A stretch of DNA of 64,000 bases from Nocardia sp. MH4 (GCF_019266065.1 NZ_LPNR01000105.1:59023-123022); one strand, 5' to 3'; counted from the stretch's first letter, positions 26,839-37,329 are shown. Program-made: numbers and translations. The notes: generated by a model from the letters alone, not told the origin.

Positions 26839-28362
26839 GTGAAAACCCATCTCGTTCGCAGTGTCGGCGCCGCCGAGGAGTTCCCCCGCGCGCAGCACCT
26901 GGCCACGCTGGTGGCGGAGGTGGCCACCGACCCGGTGCCGGTGTCAGGCGAGGTCACCGACATGATCGTCAACCGGATCATCGACAACGCGGCGGTGGCC
27001 GCGGCCTCGGTCCTGCGCGGCCCGGTGCGGACGGCCAGAGCGCAGGCGAGCGCCCATCCGCTGCCCGTGGGCGCACGCCGACACGGCGCCACCGTGTTCG
27101 GACTGGCGGGCGCGCAGCGCTTTTCCCCGGAGTGGGCGGCGCTGGCCAACGGTGTCGCGGTCCGCGAACTCGACTTCCACGACACCTTCCTGGCCGCCGA
27201 GTACTCCCATCCCGGCGACAACATCCCGCCGATCCTGGCGGTCGCCCAGCACACCGGGCGCAGCGGCGCCGAGCTGATCCGCGGCCTGGCGACCGGCTAC
27301 GAGATCCAGATCGACCTCGTGCGCGCGATCTGCCTGCACGAGCACAAGATCGACCATGTCGCCCATCTCGGCCCGTCGGCCGCGGCGGGCATCGGCACGC
27401 TGCTCGGTCTCGACGCCGAGACCATCTATCAGGCGGTCGGCCAGGCGCTGCACACCACCACCGCGACCCGGCAGTCCCGCAAGGGCGAGATCTCCAGCTG
27501 GAAGGCCTACGCGCCGGCCTTCGCGGGCAAGATGGCGGTCGAGGCGGTCGACCGCGCGATGCGCGGGGAGGGCGCGCCCGCCCCGATCTGGGAGGGCGCC
27601 GACGGCGTCATCGCCTGGCTGCTCGGCGGCGCCGACGCCGAATACCGGGTGCCGCTGCCGGGCCCCGGCGAGGCCAAGCGCGCGATCCTGGACAGCTACA
27701 CCAAGGAGCACTCGGCCGAATACCAGAGCCAGGCCCCGATCGACCTGGCGCGCAGGCTGCGCGAGCGGATCGCCGACACCGCCCGCATCACCTCGATCGT
27801 GCTGCACACCAGCCATCACACCCACTACGTGATCGGCACCGGGTCCGGTGACCCGCAGAAGTTCGACCCACACGCCAGCCGCGAGACCCTCGACCACTCG
27901 CTGCCCTATATCTTCGCGGTCGCCCTGCAGGACGGCACCTGGCATCACGAGCGCTCTTACGCACCCGAGCGCGCGCGCAGGCCCGACACCATCGCGCTGT
28001 GGCGCAAGATCTCCACCGTCGAAGACCCGGAGTGGACGCGCCGCTATCACGCGACCGACCCGGCGGAGAAGGCCTTCGGCGCCAGGGCCGTGGTCACCCT
28101 CGACGACGGCACCGTCGTCGTCGACGAGCTCGCGGTGGCCGACGCGCATCCGCTGGGCGCGCGGCCGTTCGCCCGCGCGCAGTACCTCGAGAAGTTCCGC
28201 GTCCTCGCCGACGGCGTCGTCGCGCCGGACGAGCAGGAGCGCTTCCTCGACGCCGCGCAGCGGACCCCGGAGCTGGCCGCGGGCGAGCTGGACCAGCTCA
28301 GCTTCGCGGTCGACCCGGTCCTGTTCGAGGTGCTCCCCGCCGCGCGGGAAGGACTGTTCTGA
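26839..28362 (+). CDS. prpD: 2-methylcitrate dehydratase
   Basis: Dehydrates 2-methylcitrate to 2-methyl-cis-aconitate in the methylcitrate cycle, which disposes of propionyl-CoA. It is a 507-residue MmgE/PrpD-family protein. Family motifs are [27 protein letters not shown]-like [50 protein letters not shown] and [16 protein letters not shown] at 26839 follows a cggagga site. It heads a tightly overlapping operon: its stop shares a base with the prpB start. Regulation by the divergent PrpR is expected. Confidence 0.95.
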   Translation: MKTHLVRSVGAAEEFPRAQHLATLVAEVATDPVPVSGEVTDMIVNRIIDNAAVAAASVLRGPVRTARAQASAHPLPVGARRHGATVFGLAGAQRFSPEWAALANGVAVRELDFHDTFLAAEYSHPGDNIPPILAVAQHTGRSGAELIRGLATGYEIQIDLVRAICLHEHKIDHVAHLGPSAAAGIGTLLGLDAETIYQAVGQALHTTTATRQSRKGEISSWKAYAPAFAGKMAVEAVDRAMRGEGAPAPIWEGADGVIAWLLGGADAEYRVPLPGPGEAKRAILDSYTKEHSAEYQSQAPIDLARRLRERIADTARITSIVLHTSHHTHYVIGTGSGDPQKFDPHASRETLDHSLPYIFAVALQDGTWHHERSYAPERARRPDTIALWRKISTVEDPEWTRRYHATDPAEKAFGARAVVTLDDGTVVVDELAVADAHPLGARPFARAQYLEKFRVLADGVVAPDEQERFLDAAQRTPELAAGELDQLSFAVDPVLFEVLPAAREGLF

Positions 28363-29276
28363 TGAATGTTTCGGGACTGCTCGCCGCGCACACCAGCCCG
28401 GCGCGCAAACGCGCCGCGTTCCGGGCCGGCCTGGCCTCCGGACAGTTGCAGCGGTTGCCGGGCGCGGTGAATCCGCTGGTGGCCACGCTGATCCAGGAGA
28501 TCGGATTCGACGGCGTGTACGTCTCCGGTGCGGTGGTGTCGGCCGAGCTGGCGCTGCCCGACATCGGCCTGACCACGCTCACCGAGGTCGTCGAACGCGG
28601 TCGCCAGATCGCGCGCGCCACCGAACTGCCGGTCCTCGTCGACGCCGACACCGGCTTCGGCGAACCGATGAACGCCGCCCGCACGGTGGCCCTGCTCGAG
28701 GACGCCGGCCTGGCCGGCTGTCACCTCGAGGATCAGGTCAATCCGAAACGGTGCGGTCATCTCGACGGCAAGGCGGTGGTCGAGACCGCGGCGATGGTGC
28801 GCCGGATCCGAGCCGCGGTCGCGGTGCGCCGCGATCCCGGCTTCGTGATCTGTGCCCGCACCGACGCGCGCGCCATCGAGGGACTCGATGCGGCGATCGA
28901 GCGGGCCAAGGCCTACGCCGACGCGGGCGCCGACCTGATCTTCACCGAGGCGCTGGTCGAGGAGGCCGAGTTCGCGAGGTTCCGTGCCGCCGTGGATGTC
29001 CCGCTGCTGGCCAACATGACCGAGTTCGGCAAGACCCCGCTGCTGTCGGCCGCGACCTTGACCGATCTCGGCTACAACGCGGTGATCTACCCGGTCACCA
29101 CGCTGCGGCTGGCGATGGGCGCGATCGAGGACGGCCTGCGCGAGATCGCCACGGCCGGTACTCAAGCGGCGCTGCTGGGTCGCATGCAGCACCGGTCGCG
29201 GCTCTACGAACTGCTGGGCTACCAGCGCTACAACGAATTCGACTCCGGCATCTTCGATTTCACGGTGGGTGAGTGA
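28362..29276 (+). CDS. prpB: 2-methylisocitrate lyase
   Basis: Cleaves 2-methylisocitrate to pyruvate and succinate, the last step of the methylcitrate cycle. It has 304 residues of the isocitrate lyase/PEP mutase superfamily. LVDADTGFGEP carries metal-binding aspartates, and NPKRCGHLDGK holds the catalytic cysteine in the KRCGH signature that separates PrpB from relatives. FVICARTDARAIEGLDAAI and NMTEFGKTPLLS follow. ATG overlaps the prpD stop (TGATG). M. tuberculosis lacks prpB and uses isocitrate lyase for this step, so this genome has the fuller pathway. Confidence 0.95.
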   Translation: MNVSGLLAAHTSPARKRAAFRAGLASGQLQRLPGAVNPLVATLIQEIGFDGVYVSGAVVSAELALPDIGLTTLTEVVERGRQIARATELPVLVDADTGFGEPMNAARTVALLEDAGLAGCHLEDQVNPKRCGHLDGKAVVETAAMVRRIRAAVAVRRDPGFVICARTDARAIEGLDAAIERAKAYADAGADLIFTEALVEEAEFARFRAAVDVPLLANMTEFGKTPLLSAATLTDLGYNAVIYPVTTLRLAMGAIEDGLREIATAGTQAALLGRMQHRSRLYELLGYQRYNEFDSGIFDFTVGE

Positions 29277-30415
29277 CCATGACCAGTGGACAGACGGCAC
29301 CGCGGGCCATCGCCAAGGGGCTGGCGGGGGTGGTGGTCGACACGACGAGCATCTCCAAGGTGGTCGCCGAGACCAACTCGCTGACCTACCGGGGCTATCC
29401 CGTGCAGGATCTGGCCGCACGCTGCACCTTCGAGGAGGTCGTCTACCTGCTCTGGCACGGCGAACTGCCCGACGACGGGCAGCTGCAACAGCTGTGCCAG
29501 CGCGAACGCGCGCAGCGCCGGATCGACCGGTCGGTGCTGGCGCTGGTGGAGAAGATGCCCGACACCTGTCATCCGATGGATGTGGTGCGCACGGTCGTCA
29601 GCTACCTCGGCACCGAGGACGCCGCCGCCGAGAGCGTGGGCGAACGGGAAAGACTCGCCGCCGCACTGCGGTTGACCGCGCTGCTGCCCACGGTGATCGC
29701 GGCGGCGATGCGCAGGCGGCGCGGGCTCGACCCGATCGCCCCGCATTCCCAGCTCGGGTTCGCCGAGAACTTCCTGTACATGTGTTTCGGTGAGGTGCCC
29801 GCGCCGCGGATCGTGCGGGCGTTCGAGATCTCGCTGATCCTCTACGCCGAGCACGGTTTCAACGCCTCCACCTTCGCCGCCCGGGTGGTGACCTCCACCG
29901 GCTCGGACCTGTACAGCGCGATCACCGCGGCCATCGGCGCGTTGAAGGGCAGGCTGCACGGCGGCGCCAACGAGGCGGTCATGCACACCATGCTCGAGAT
30001 CGGTGACCCCGCTCGGGCCGCGGCCTGGGTCGGCGAGACGCTGGCCGCGCGGCGCAAGGTGATGGGCTTCGGCCACCGCGTCTACCGTAACGGCGACTCG
30101 CGGGTGCCGACGATGAAGGCCGCCCTCGACGAGGTGGCCGCGGTCACCGGCGGACAGCGGTGGGTGCGGATGTACGACGCGCTCGCCGCAGCCATGGCCG
30201 AGAAGACCGGTATCGCACCGAATCTCGACTTCCCTGCCGGGCCCGCCTACTACCTGATGGGCTTCGACATCGAGATGTTCACGCCCATCTTCGTGATGAG
30301 CCGGATCACCGGCTGGACCGCGCACATCGCCGAGCAGTCGGCCGCGAACGCGCTGATCCGGCCGCTGTCGGAGTATCGCGGCGTCGACCAGCGTCCGGTG
30401 CCCACGCGTCACTGA
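29273..30415 (+). CDS. prpC: 2-methylcitrate synthase
   Basis: Condenses propionyl-CoA with oxaloacetate to 2-methylcitrate. It has 380 residues of the citrate synthase family. KGLAGVVVDTTSISKV and LTYRGYPVQDLA start the small type-II-like form, LHGGANEAVMHTMLEIG and GFGHRVYRNGDSRVPTM carry active-site histidines, and AHIAEQSAANALIRP ends it. GTG at 29273 overlaps the prpB stop in a GTGA; ATG two codons later (29279) is also possible. The operon ends here with a strong bidirectional hairpin before the convergent metE. Confidence 0.95.
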   Translation: MTMTSGQTAPRAIAKGLAGVVVDTTSISKVVAETNSLTYRGYPVQDLAARCTFEEVVYLLWHGELPDDGQLQQLCQRERAQRRIDRSVLALVEKMPDTCHPMDVVRTVVSYLGTEDAAAESVGERERLAAALRLTALLPTVIAAAMRRRRGLDPIAPHSQLGFAENFLYMCFGEVPAPRIVRAFEISLILYAEHGFNASTFAARVVTSTGSDLYSAITAAIGALKGRLHGGANEAVMHTMLEIGDPARAAAWVGETLAARRKVMGFGHRVYRNGDSRVPTMKAALDEVAAVTGGQRWVRMYDALAAAMAEKTGIAPNLDFPAGPAYYLMGFDIEMFTPIFVMSRITGWTAHIAEQSAANALIRPLSEYRGVDQRPVPTRH

Positions 30416-30460
30416 ACCGGTCCGCGTCGGCCCCGCATCGCCGACGCCGCGGACCGGCAC

Positions 30461-30495
30461 CACCGCCCCGGACGGATCACCCGTCCGGGGCGGTG
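30461..30495. terminator. Bidirectional terminator, prpC / metE
   Basis: A perfect 15-bp stem, caccgccccggacgg (30461-30475) with 30481-30495, closes a 5-nt loop between the convergent genes. It is 6 bp from the metE stop. Confidence 0.8.
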
Positions 30496-30501
30496 CTGTG
30501 T

Positions 30502-32757
30502 TCAGCGCAGCGCGGCGGCCGCCGTCACCAGGTTGCGCAGCGACGCCTCGACCTCCACCGGGCCACGCGTCTTGAGACCGCAGTCCGGGTTCACCCAGAG
30601 TCGTTCGGCCGGTACGGCCGCCAGCGCGGCCGACAGTGCGGCGGTGATCTCCTCGACCGAGGGCACCCGGGGCGAGTGGATGTCGTAGACGCCGGGGCCG
30701 ACCCCGAGCGCGAAACCGGCCGCGTTCAGGTCGTCGAGAACCTCCATGTGCGAGCGGGCCGCCTCGATCGAGGTGACATCGGCGTCCAGGCCCGCGATCG
30801 CCGAGATCACCTCGCCGAACTCCGAATAGCACAGGTGCGTGTGCACCTGGGTGGTGTCGGCGACCCCGGCGGTGGCCAACCGGAACGCGTCCACCGACCA
30901 GCGCAGGTAAGCGGGCTGATCGGCCGCGCGCAGCGGCAGCAGCTCGCGCAGGGCGGGCTCGTCGACCTGGATGATCCGGGCGCCCTGGGCCTGCAGGTCC
31001 ACCGTCTCGTCCCGGATCGCCAGTGCGACCTGGCGGGCCGAGTCGGCGAGCGGCTGATCGTCGCGGACGAACGACCACGCCAGGATCGTCACCGGACCGG
31101 TCAGCATGCCCTTGACCGGCTTGGCGGTCAGCGACTGGGCGTAGCCGATCCACGACAGCGTCATCGGCGCGGGCCGCGCGACGTCGCCGAACAGGATCGG
31201 TGGGCGCACACAGCGGGTGCCGTAGGACTGCACCCAGCCCGCCTCGGTGGTGGCGAAGCCGTCGAGGAGCTCGGCGAAGTACTGGACCATGTCGTTGCGT
31301 TCCGGCTCGCCGTGCACCAGCACGTCCAGGCCGAGCTTCTCCTGCAGGGCGATCACGTCGGCGATCTCGGCCCGCATCCGGCGCTCGTATTCGGCCGCAT
31401 CGATCTCGCCGGTGCGCAGCGCGGCGCGGGCCAGGCGGATGGCCGAGGTCTGCGGGTAGGAGCCGATCGTGGTGGTCGGCAGCACCGGCAGGTCGAGGTG
31501 AGCGCGCTGCGCCGCCCTGCGCTCGTCGGCGGGGGAGCGGGTCAGGTCGTCCTCGTCGAGGGCGGCCAGGCGGGCGCGGACCCGGTCGTCGTGCAGGCGC
31601 GGGTCGGTGCGCCTGGTCACGGCGGCGGCGCGCGCCGCGGCCAGCTCGTCGCCGACCGCGGCGGCGCCCTCGGCCAGGGCGGTCGCGAGAACCCGCACCT
31701 CGCCGACCTTTTCGGCGCCGAATGCCAGCCACGAGCGAAGCCGGTCGTCGAGCCTGGTCTCCGGGGTCAGCGAGTACGGCACATGCAGCAGGGAGCACGA
31801 GGTCGAGACCGCCACGCCGGTGCCCAGGGCGCCGAGCGTGTCGAGCGCGGCGTCGAGGTCGGTGCGCCAGATGTTGCGGCCGTCGACGACACCGGCGACC
31901 AGCAGCTTGCCCGCCAGCGCCGGGACGGCGGCGATCGCGGACACCTCGATGCCCGCGGTGAGATCGAGGGCGACACCCTCGATGCCGGTGTCCGCCACTG
32001 CCGCCAGCGCGCCGTCGGGGTGCCCGAAGTAGGTGGCGACCAGGAGCGCGGGCCGGTCCGGCGCGGCCGACAGCGCGGTGTAGGTCTCGCGCACGAGCCC
32101 GATCTCGGCCGCGGTCAGGTCGGTGACCAGCACCGGCTCATCGATCTGCACCCACTGCGCGCCCGCCTCGGCCAGGCGTGCCAGCAGGTCCAGGTACAGC
32201 GGCACCAGTTCCGGCAGCCGGTCCAGCGCCGCGCCGTCGGTGGACTTGGCGAGCTTCAGGAAGGTCAGCGGGCCGATCACCACCGGCCGGGCCGGCACGC
32301 CGAGCGCGATGGCCTCCGCGAGTTCGGTCAGCAGCTTGTCCGGGTGCAGCGTGAACACGGTGGCCGCGTCGATCTCGGGCACCAGGTAGTGGTAGTTGGT
32401 GTCGAACCACTTGGTCATCTCCAGCGGCGTGACCGTGTCGGTCCCGCGTGCGGCCGCGAAATAGCGGTCCAGCGGGTCGGCGATGTCGGTCACCCGATGC
32501 GGCAGCGCACCGAGCAGGACGGCGGTGTCGAGCATCTGGTCGTAGTAGGAGAAGGTGCCGACGGGCACCGAATCCAGTCCGGCCGCCTGCAATGCGGCCA
32601 ACTGCACGGTGCGCAGCATGCGGCCGACGGCGTGCAGGTCCTCGGCGCCGAGCCGGCCTGCCCAGTAGGACTCGGTGGCGCGCTTGAGTTCCCGGCGCGG
32701 GCCCACCCGCGGCAGGCCGAGAACCGTTGCGGTGAAAGGGGAGTGCGAAACAGTCAC
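30502..32757 (-). CDS. metE: Cobalamin-independent methionine synthase
   Basis: Transfers a methyl group from 5-methyltetrahydropteroyl-triglutamate to homocysteine, giving methionine without B12. The protein is 751 residues with two barrel domains: residues about 1-370 ([20 protein letters not shown] at the front) and the catalytic C-terminal half. Zinc ligands are visible in THLCYSEF and in PDCGLKTR, whose cysteine is residue 726. [15 protein letters not shown] and [14 protein letters not shown] are further motifs. GTG at 32757 has a ctggaga site 7 nt upstream; the open frame beyond it runs into the riboswitch. A cobalamin riboswitch precedes it, so expression should fall when B12 is available. 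metE lies near prpDC in M. tuberculosis as well. Confidence 0.95.
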   Translation of the reverse strand: MTVSHSPFTATVLGLPRVGPRRELKRATESYWAGRLGAEDLHAVGRMLRTVQLAALQAAGLDSVPVGTFSYYDQMLDTAVLLGALPHRVTDIADPLDRYFAAARGTDTVTPLEMTKWFDTNYHYLVPEIDAATVFTLHPDKLLTELAEAIALGVPARPVVIGPLTFLKLAKSTDGAALDRLPELVPLYLDLLARLAEAGAQWVQIDEPVLVTDLTAAEIGLVRETYTALSAAPDRPALLVATYFGHPDGALAAVADTGIEGVALDLTAGIEVSAIAAVPALAGKLLVAGVVDGRNIWRTDLDAALDTLGALGTGVAVSTSCSLLHVPYSLTPETRLDDRLRSWLAFGAEKVGEVRVLATALAEGAAAVGDELAAARAAAVTRRTDPRLHDDRVRARLAALDEDDLTRSPADERRAAQRAHLDLPVLPTTTIGSYPQTSAIRLARAALRTGEIDAAEYERRMRAEIADVIALQEKLGLDVLVHGEPERNDMVQYFAELLDGFATTEAGWVQSYGTRCVRPPILFGDVARPAPMTLSWIGYAQSLTAKPVKGMLTGPVTILAWSFVRDDQPLADSARQVALAIRDETVDLQAQGARIIQVDEPALRELLPLRAADQPAYLRWSVDAFRLATAGVADTTQVHTHLCYSEFGEVISAIAGLDADVTSIEAARSHMEVLDDLNAAGFALGVGPGVYDIHSPRVPSVEEITAALSAALAAVPAERLWVNPDCGLKTRGPVEVEASLRNLVTAAAALR

Positions 32758-32904
32758 GGAGATTCTCCAGTGTCGTGCAGGGAGAGCCGACGCCTTTCGC
32801 GGGCGACGACGACACCTCCGGGACCCGTCGTGAGACACGACAGGTCGGCACAGGTGGTCCGCGCGCCCGATCCACGAGGCGGTGGCCGCCGGATACGGCG
32901 TATC

Positions 32905-33100
32905 CGGCACAGTCGGCAGGTCTTCGGACTCGCGGGCACCGGTCGTGTGATCGACCGACCTACTGGCCGTCGCTTCCCGGGCGTCGTGCCCAGTGCTGAT
33001 GACGGCGGTCGTTCCTGCATACCGCTGCGGGACAGTCCCGGATTCCCACCGGGTTCCCTCTTCACCCGGCACCACAGTGCCCGGGCTTCGACACCGGCGC
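32905..33100 (-). promoter_or_regulatory. Cobalamin riboswitch upstream of metE
   Basis: On the minus strand the aptamer core is clear: agggaacccggtgggaat at 33043-33060, then a gggactgtcccgcagcggt segment, and the closing agtccgaagacctgcc at 32914-32929. These are the conserved cobalamin-aptamer segments; a GC-rich P2-like hairpin precedes them. A 9-bp hairpin (32888-32896 with 32900-32908) follows directly and may be part of the expression platform. About 150 nt of leader remain before metE; no U-tract is seen, so control could be translational. Boundaries are approximate. Confidence 0.92.
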
Positions 33101-33355
33101 GGGAGGTCGGGGCTCCGACTCTTCCACCGCGCAGGCGAACCAGCTGCGTCGCCCAGCATAGGGCCTCAGCGCGTACCGTCGCGACCACCCCGGCGCGCGT
33201 GGCCCGCGTGACCTGCGCTTCGGCGGCGCACCGCCGGGCGTCCGCCACGGTGAGATGTGACGGCCCGATGAACGCAACTTCGCAGGTGGGCGGGTGTGCG
33301 ATGTGAAGATTGCTGCGAAGCCACCTTGCGTGACAGTCCTGCGGTCGCGTCCGGG

Positions 33356-33361
33356 TACCGT
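33356..33361 (+). promoter_or_regulatory. -10 box TACCGT of pyc
   Basis: TACCGT ends 6 nt before the ATG at 33368, with no Shine-Dalgarno site, indicating a leaderless pyc mRNA. The rest of the interval between the riboswitch and pyc shows no gene. Confidence 0.55.
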
Positions 33362-33367
33362 GGTCCA

Positions 33368-36300
33368 ATGTTCTCGAAAGTCTTGGTCGCCAATCGTGGT
33401 GAGATCGCCATTCGCGCCTTCCGCGCGGCGTACGAACTCGGCATCGGAACGGTCGCGGTGTTCCCCCATGAGGACCGCAACTCCGTCCATCGGCTGAAGG
33501 CGGCCGAGTCGTATCAGATCGGCGAGGAAGGGCACCCGGTCCGGGCGTACCTGTCCATCGAGGCGATCATCGACGCGGCCAAGAGCGCCGGCGCCGACGC
33601 GATCTACCCCGGCTACGGCTTCCTGTCGGAGAACCCCGACCTCGCGGCCGCCTGCGAGCGCGAGGGCATCACCTTCATCGGCCCCTCGGCCGCCGTCCTG
33701 GAGATGGCGGGCAACAAGGCCACCGCCATCGCCGCCGCCAAGGCCGCCGGCCTGCCGGTGCTGAAGTCCAGCGAACCCTCCGCCGACATCGACGCCCTGC
33801 TGGCCGCCGCCCAGGAGTTCGAGTACCCGATCTTCGTCAAGGCCGTCGCCGGTGGTGGTGGTCGCGGCATGCGCCGGGTCGCCGCGCCCGAGCAGCTGCG
33901 CGAGTCGATCGAGGCGGCCTCGCGCGAGGCCGAGTCGGCCTTCGGTGACCCGACCGTGTTCCTCGAGCAGGCCGTGGTGAATCCGCGCCACATCGAGGTG
34001 CAGATCCTGGCCGACCAGCACGGCAACGTCATGCACCTGTTCGAGCGCGACTGCTCGCTGCAGCGCCGCCACCAGAAGGTGATCGAGCTCGCGCCCGCGC
34101 CGAACCTGGATCCCGCACTGCGCGAACGCATCTGCGCCGACGCGGTGGCCTTCGCCCGCCAGATCGGTTACAGCAACGCTGGCACCGTGGAGTTCCTGCT
34201 CGACGAGCGCGGCAAGCACGTGTTCATCGAGATGAACCCGCGCATCCAGGTCGAGCACACGGTCACCGAGGAGATCACCGACGTCGACCTGGTGCAGTCA
34301 CAGCTGCGGATCGCCGCCGGGGAGACCCTGGCCGATCTGGGCCTGAGCCAGGACACGGTGTCGATCCGGGGCGCCGCGCTGCAGTGCCGCATCACCACCG
34401 AGGACCCGGCCAACGGCTTCCGCCCCGACACCGGCCGCATCACCGCCTACCGCACCCCCGGCGGCGCGGGCATCCGTCTCGACGGCGGCGCGAACCTCGG
34501 CGCGGAGATCGGCGCCTACTTCGACTCGATGCTGGTCAAGCTGACCTGCCGTGGCCGCGACCTGCCCGCCGCGGCCGCCCGTGCCCGGCGCGCGCTGGCC
34601 GAGTTCCGCATCCGTGGCGTCACGACCAACATCCCGTTCCTGCTCTCGGTGCTCGACGACCCGGACTTCCAGGCGGGCCGGGTCACCACCTCGTTCATCG
34701 ACGAGCGGCCCGAGCTGCTGACCTCGCGCGGCTCGGCCGACCGTGGCACCAAGATCCTGAGCTACCTGGCCGACGTCACCGTCAACAAGCCGCACGGCGA
34801 TCGCCCGACCACGGTGTACCCGTACGACAAGCTGCCCGCCGTCGACCTGACGCTGCCGCCGCCGGACGGCTCGCGTCAGCGCCTGCTCGCCCTCGGCCCC
34901 GAGGGCTTCGCCCGCGCCCTGCGCGAGCAGAAGGCCCTCGGCGTCACCGACACCACCTTCCGCGACGCACACCAGTCGCTGCTGGCGACCCGGGTGCGCA
35001 CCAACGGCCTGCTCGGTGTCGCCGGGCATGTCGCCCGGCTGACCCCGGAACTGCTCTCGATCGAGGCGTGGGGCGGCGCGACCTACGATGTGGCGCTGCG
35101 CTTCCTGCACGAGGACCCGTGGGAGCGGCTGGCCGCCCTGCGCGAGGCCGTGCCCAACATCTGTCTGCAGATGCTGCTGCGCGGTCGCAACACCGTCGGC
35201 TATACGCCGTACCCGGAACAGGTCACCCGCGCGTTCGTCTCCGAGGCCGCGACCACCGGCATCGATATCTTCCGCATCTTCGACGCGCTCAACAATGTCG
35301 ACCAGATGCGCCCGGCTATCGACGCCGTGCGCGAAACGAACACGGCCATCGCCGAAGTCGCGCTCAGCTACACCGGCGACCTGCTCGACCCGAACGAGTC
35401 GCTCTACACCCTCGACTACTACCTGAAGCTGGCCGAGCAGATCGTCGACGCGGGCGCGCACGTGCTCGCGATCAAGGACATGGCTGGCCTGCTGCGCGCG
35501 CCCGCGGCAGCGAAGCTGGTCACCGCGCTGCGCGGCAACTTCGATCTGCCGGTGCACGTGCACACCCACGACACCCCCGGCGGTCAGCTGGCGACCTACC
35601 TGGCCGCCTGGCAGGCCGGCGCCGACGCGGTCGACGGCGCCTCGGCCGCGATGGCGGGTACGACCTCCCAGCCCGCGCTGTCGGCCATCGTCGCGGCCAC
35701 CGCGCATACCGAGCACGACACCGGCCTGAACCTGCAGAACGTGTGCGATCTGGAGCCGTACTGGGAGGCGCTGCGCAAGGTCTACGCGCCGTTCGAGTCG
35801 GGTCTGCCCGCGCCGACCGGGCGCGTGTACACCCACGAGATCCCGGGCGGTCAGCTGTCGAACCTGCGCCAGCAGGCGATCGCGCTCGGCTTGGGCGACC
35901 GGTTCGAGGAGGTCGAGGCCAAGTACGCCGCGGCCGACCGGCTGCTGGGCCGCCTGATCAAGGTCACCCCGTCGTCGAAGGTCGTCGGTGATCTGGCGCT
36001 GGCGCTGGTCGGCACCGGTGTCGACATCGAGGACTTCGCCGCCGATCCGGGCCGCTACGACATCCCCGACTCGGTGATCGGCTTCCTGCGCGGCGAACTG
36101 GGCGAGCCCGCCGGTGGCTGGCCCGAGCCGTTCCGCAGCAAGGCGCTGGCCGGGCGCAACGAGCCCAAGCCGGAGACCCCGCTGACCGCGGCCGACCAGG
36201 CCGGGCTCGACGGCACCTCGCAGGAGCGTCGCGACACCCTCAACCGCCTGCTGTTCCCCGGCCCGACCGCCGAGTTCCAGGCGCACCGGGAGAAGTACGG

Positions 36301-36766
36301 CGACACCACCGGCCTGTCGGAGAACCAGTTCTTCTACGGTCTGCGCCGCGGCGAGGAGCACCGCGTCCAGCTGGAGAAGGGCGTCACGCTGCTCATCGGG
36401 CTGGAGGCGATCTCCGAGCCGGACGAGAAGGGCATGCGCACGGTCATGTGCATCATGAACGGGCAGCTGCGCCCGGTCGCGGTGCGGGACCGCTCGATCG
36501 CCTCCGAGGTGCCGGCCGCGGAGAAGGCCGACAAGAACAACCCCGGCCACATCGCGGCGCCGTTCGCCGGTGTCGTCACGTTGGCGGTGTCGGAGGGCGA
36601 CGAGATCCACGCGGGCGACACCGTCGGCACCATCGAGGCGATGAAGATGGAGGCGGCGATCACCGCGCCGCGCGCCGGCATCGTCGGCCGGATCGCGACC
36701 GCCAAGGTGCAGCAGGTCGAGGGCGGCGATCTGCTGGTGGAACTGGCTGCGCGCGAGTCGGAATGA
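33368..36766 (+). CDS. pyc: Pyruvate carboxylase
   Basis: Carboxylates pyruvate to oxaloacetate with ATP and bicarbonate, refilling the TCA cycle. It is a full single-chain enzyme of 1132 residues. Residues 1-450 form the biotin carboxylase part (FSKVLVANRGEIAIRAFRA; ATP-grasp loop KAVAGGGGRGMR; EMNPRIQVEHTVTEE). About 510-800 is the carboxyltransferase barrel (TDTTFRDAHQSLLATRVRT; HVHTHDTPGGQLATY). The C-terminal biotinyl domain carries the modified lysine in IEAMKMEA, residue 1093. The TGA overlaps rsmD by 4 bases, the pca-rsmD-coaD order of mycobacteria. Together with prpDBC upstream this places propionate and pyruvate anaplerosis side by side. Confidence 0.97.
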   Translation: MFSKVLVANRGEIAIRAFRAAYELGIGTVAVFPHEDRNSVHRLKAAESYQIGEEGHPVRAYLSIEAIIDAAKSAGADAIYPGYGFLSENPDLAAACEREGITFIGPSAAVLEMAGNKATAIAAAKAAGLPVLKSSEPSADIDALLAAAQEFEYPIFVKAVAGGGGRGMRRVAAPEQLRESIEAASREAESAFGDPTVFLEQAVVNPRHIEVQILADQHGNVMHLFERDCSLQRRHQKVIELAPAPNLDPALRERICADAVAFARQIGYSNAGTVEFLLDERGKHVFIEMNPRIQVEHTVTEEITDVDLVQSQLRIAAGETLADLGLSQDTVSIRGAALQCRITTEDPANGFRPDTGRITAYRTPGGAGIRLDGGANLGAEIGAYFDSMLVKLTCRGRDLPAAAARARRALAEFRIRGVTTNIPFLLSVLDDPDFQAGRVTTSFIDERPELLTSRGSADRGTKILSYLADVTVNKPHGDRPTTVYPYDKLPAVDLTLPPPDGSRQRLLALGPEGFARALREQKALGVTDTTFRDAHQSLLATRVRTNGLLGVAGHVARLTPELLSIEAWGGATYDVALRFLHEDPWERLAALREAVPNICLQMLLRGRNTVGYTPYPEQVTRAFVSEAATTGIDIFRIFDALNNVDQMRPAIDAVRETNTAIAEVALSYTGDLLDPNESLYTLDYYLKLAEQIVDAGAHVLAIKDMAGLLRAPAAAKLVTALRGNFDLPVHVHTHDTPGGQLATYLAAWQAGADAVDGASAAMAGTTSQPALSAIVAATAHTEHDTGLNLQNVCDLEPYWEALRKVYAPFESGLPAPTGRVYTHEIPGGQLSNLRQQAIALGLGDRFEEVEAKYAAADRLLGRLIKVTPSSKVVGDLALALVGTGVDIEDFAADPGRYDIPDSVIGFLRGELGEPAGGWPEPFRSKALAGRNEPKPETPLTAADQAGLDGTSQERRDTLNRLLFPGPTAEFQAHREKYGDTTGLSENQFFYGLRRGEEHRVQLEKGVTLLIGLEAISEPDEKGMRTVMCIMNGQLRPVAVRDRSIASEVPAAEKADKNNPGHIAAPFAGVVTLAVSEGDEIHAGDTVGTIEAMKMEAAITAPRAGIVGRIATAKVQQVEGGDLLVELAARESE

Positions 36767-37326
36767 CGCGCATCGTCGCGGGCACGGCGGGCGGGCGGCG
36801 GCTGAAGGTGCCGCCCGCCGGTACCCGGCCCACCTCGGACCGGGTCCGCGAGGCCCTGTTCAGCGCGATCGACGCGCGCCTGGATCTGGACGGCGCGCGG
36901 GTGGTGGACCTGTACGCCGGTTCGGGCGCGCTCGGCCTGGAAGCGCTCTCGCGCGGCGCCGCCCACGCCCTGCTCGTCGAGGCCGACCGCAAGGCGGCCG
37001 CGGTCGTGCGCGCCAATATCGCCGAACTCGGCCTGCCCGGCGCGGAACTGCGCCTGGGCACGGTCGGCTCGGTGCTGGCGCACGCCGCGCCGAGTCCCTA
37101 CGACGTGGTCTTCTCCGACCCGCCGTACGACGTGAGCACCGAGGACGTGATCGCCGACCTCACCGCGCTGGCGGCCAACGGCTGGCTCGCGCCCGACGCG
37201 CTGGTGATCGTCGAGCGGTCCATCCGCTCACCCGAAATCGCCTGGCCCGCAGGCTATGCGCCGCTGAAGATCCGCAAGTACGGGGAGACCAGAATCGAGC
37301 TCGCCGAATTCGGTGCTAGCGTCTGA
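36763..37326 (+). CDS. rsmD: 16S rRNA (guanine-966-N2)-methyltransferase
   Basis: Methylates G966 of 16S rRNA using S-adenosylmethionine. It has 187 residues. MTRIVAGTAGGRRL is the RsmD N-terminus, RPTSDRVREALFSAI follows, VVDLYAGSGALGLEALSRGA is the SAM-binding motif I, and VVFSDPPYDV is the catalytic DPPY-type motif IV. ATG at 36763 overlaps the pyc stop (ATGA). coaD follows after 3 bp, with its own -10 box inside the end of rsmD. Confidence 0.92.
   Translation: MTRIVAGTAGGRRLKVPPAGTRPTSDRVREALFSAIDARLDLDGARVVDLYAGSGALGLEALSRGAAHALLVEADRKAAAVVRANIAELGLPGAELRLGTVGSVLAHAAPSPYDVVFSDPPYDVSTEDVIADLTALAANGWLAPDALVIVERSIRSPEIAWPAGYAPLKIRKYGETRIELAEFGASV
37317..37322 (+). promoter_or_regulatory. 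-10 box TAGCGT of coaD
   Basis: TAGCGT lies at the 3' end of rsmD and ends 7 nt before the coaD ATG. It suggests an extra leaderless coaD transcript. Confidence 0.45.
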
Positions 37327-37329
37327 ACC

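Noticed and set aside
30160..33306. A 1048-codon plus-strand open frame across metE and its riboswitch
   Set aside because: It runs antisense to metE and through the cobalamin aptamer and has no family motif; metE is complete on the other strand.
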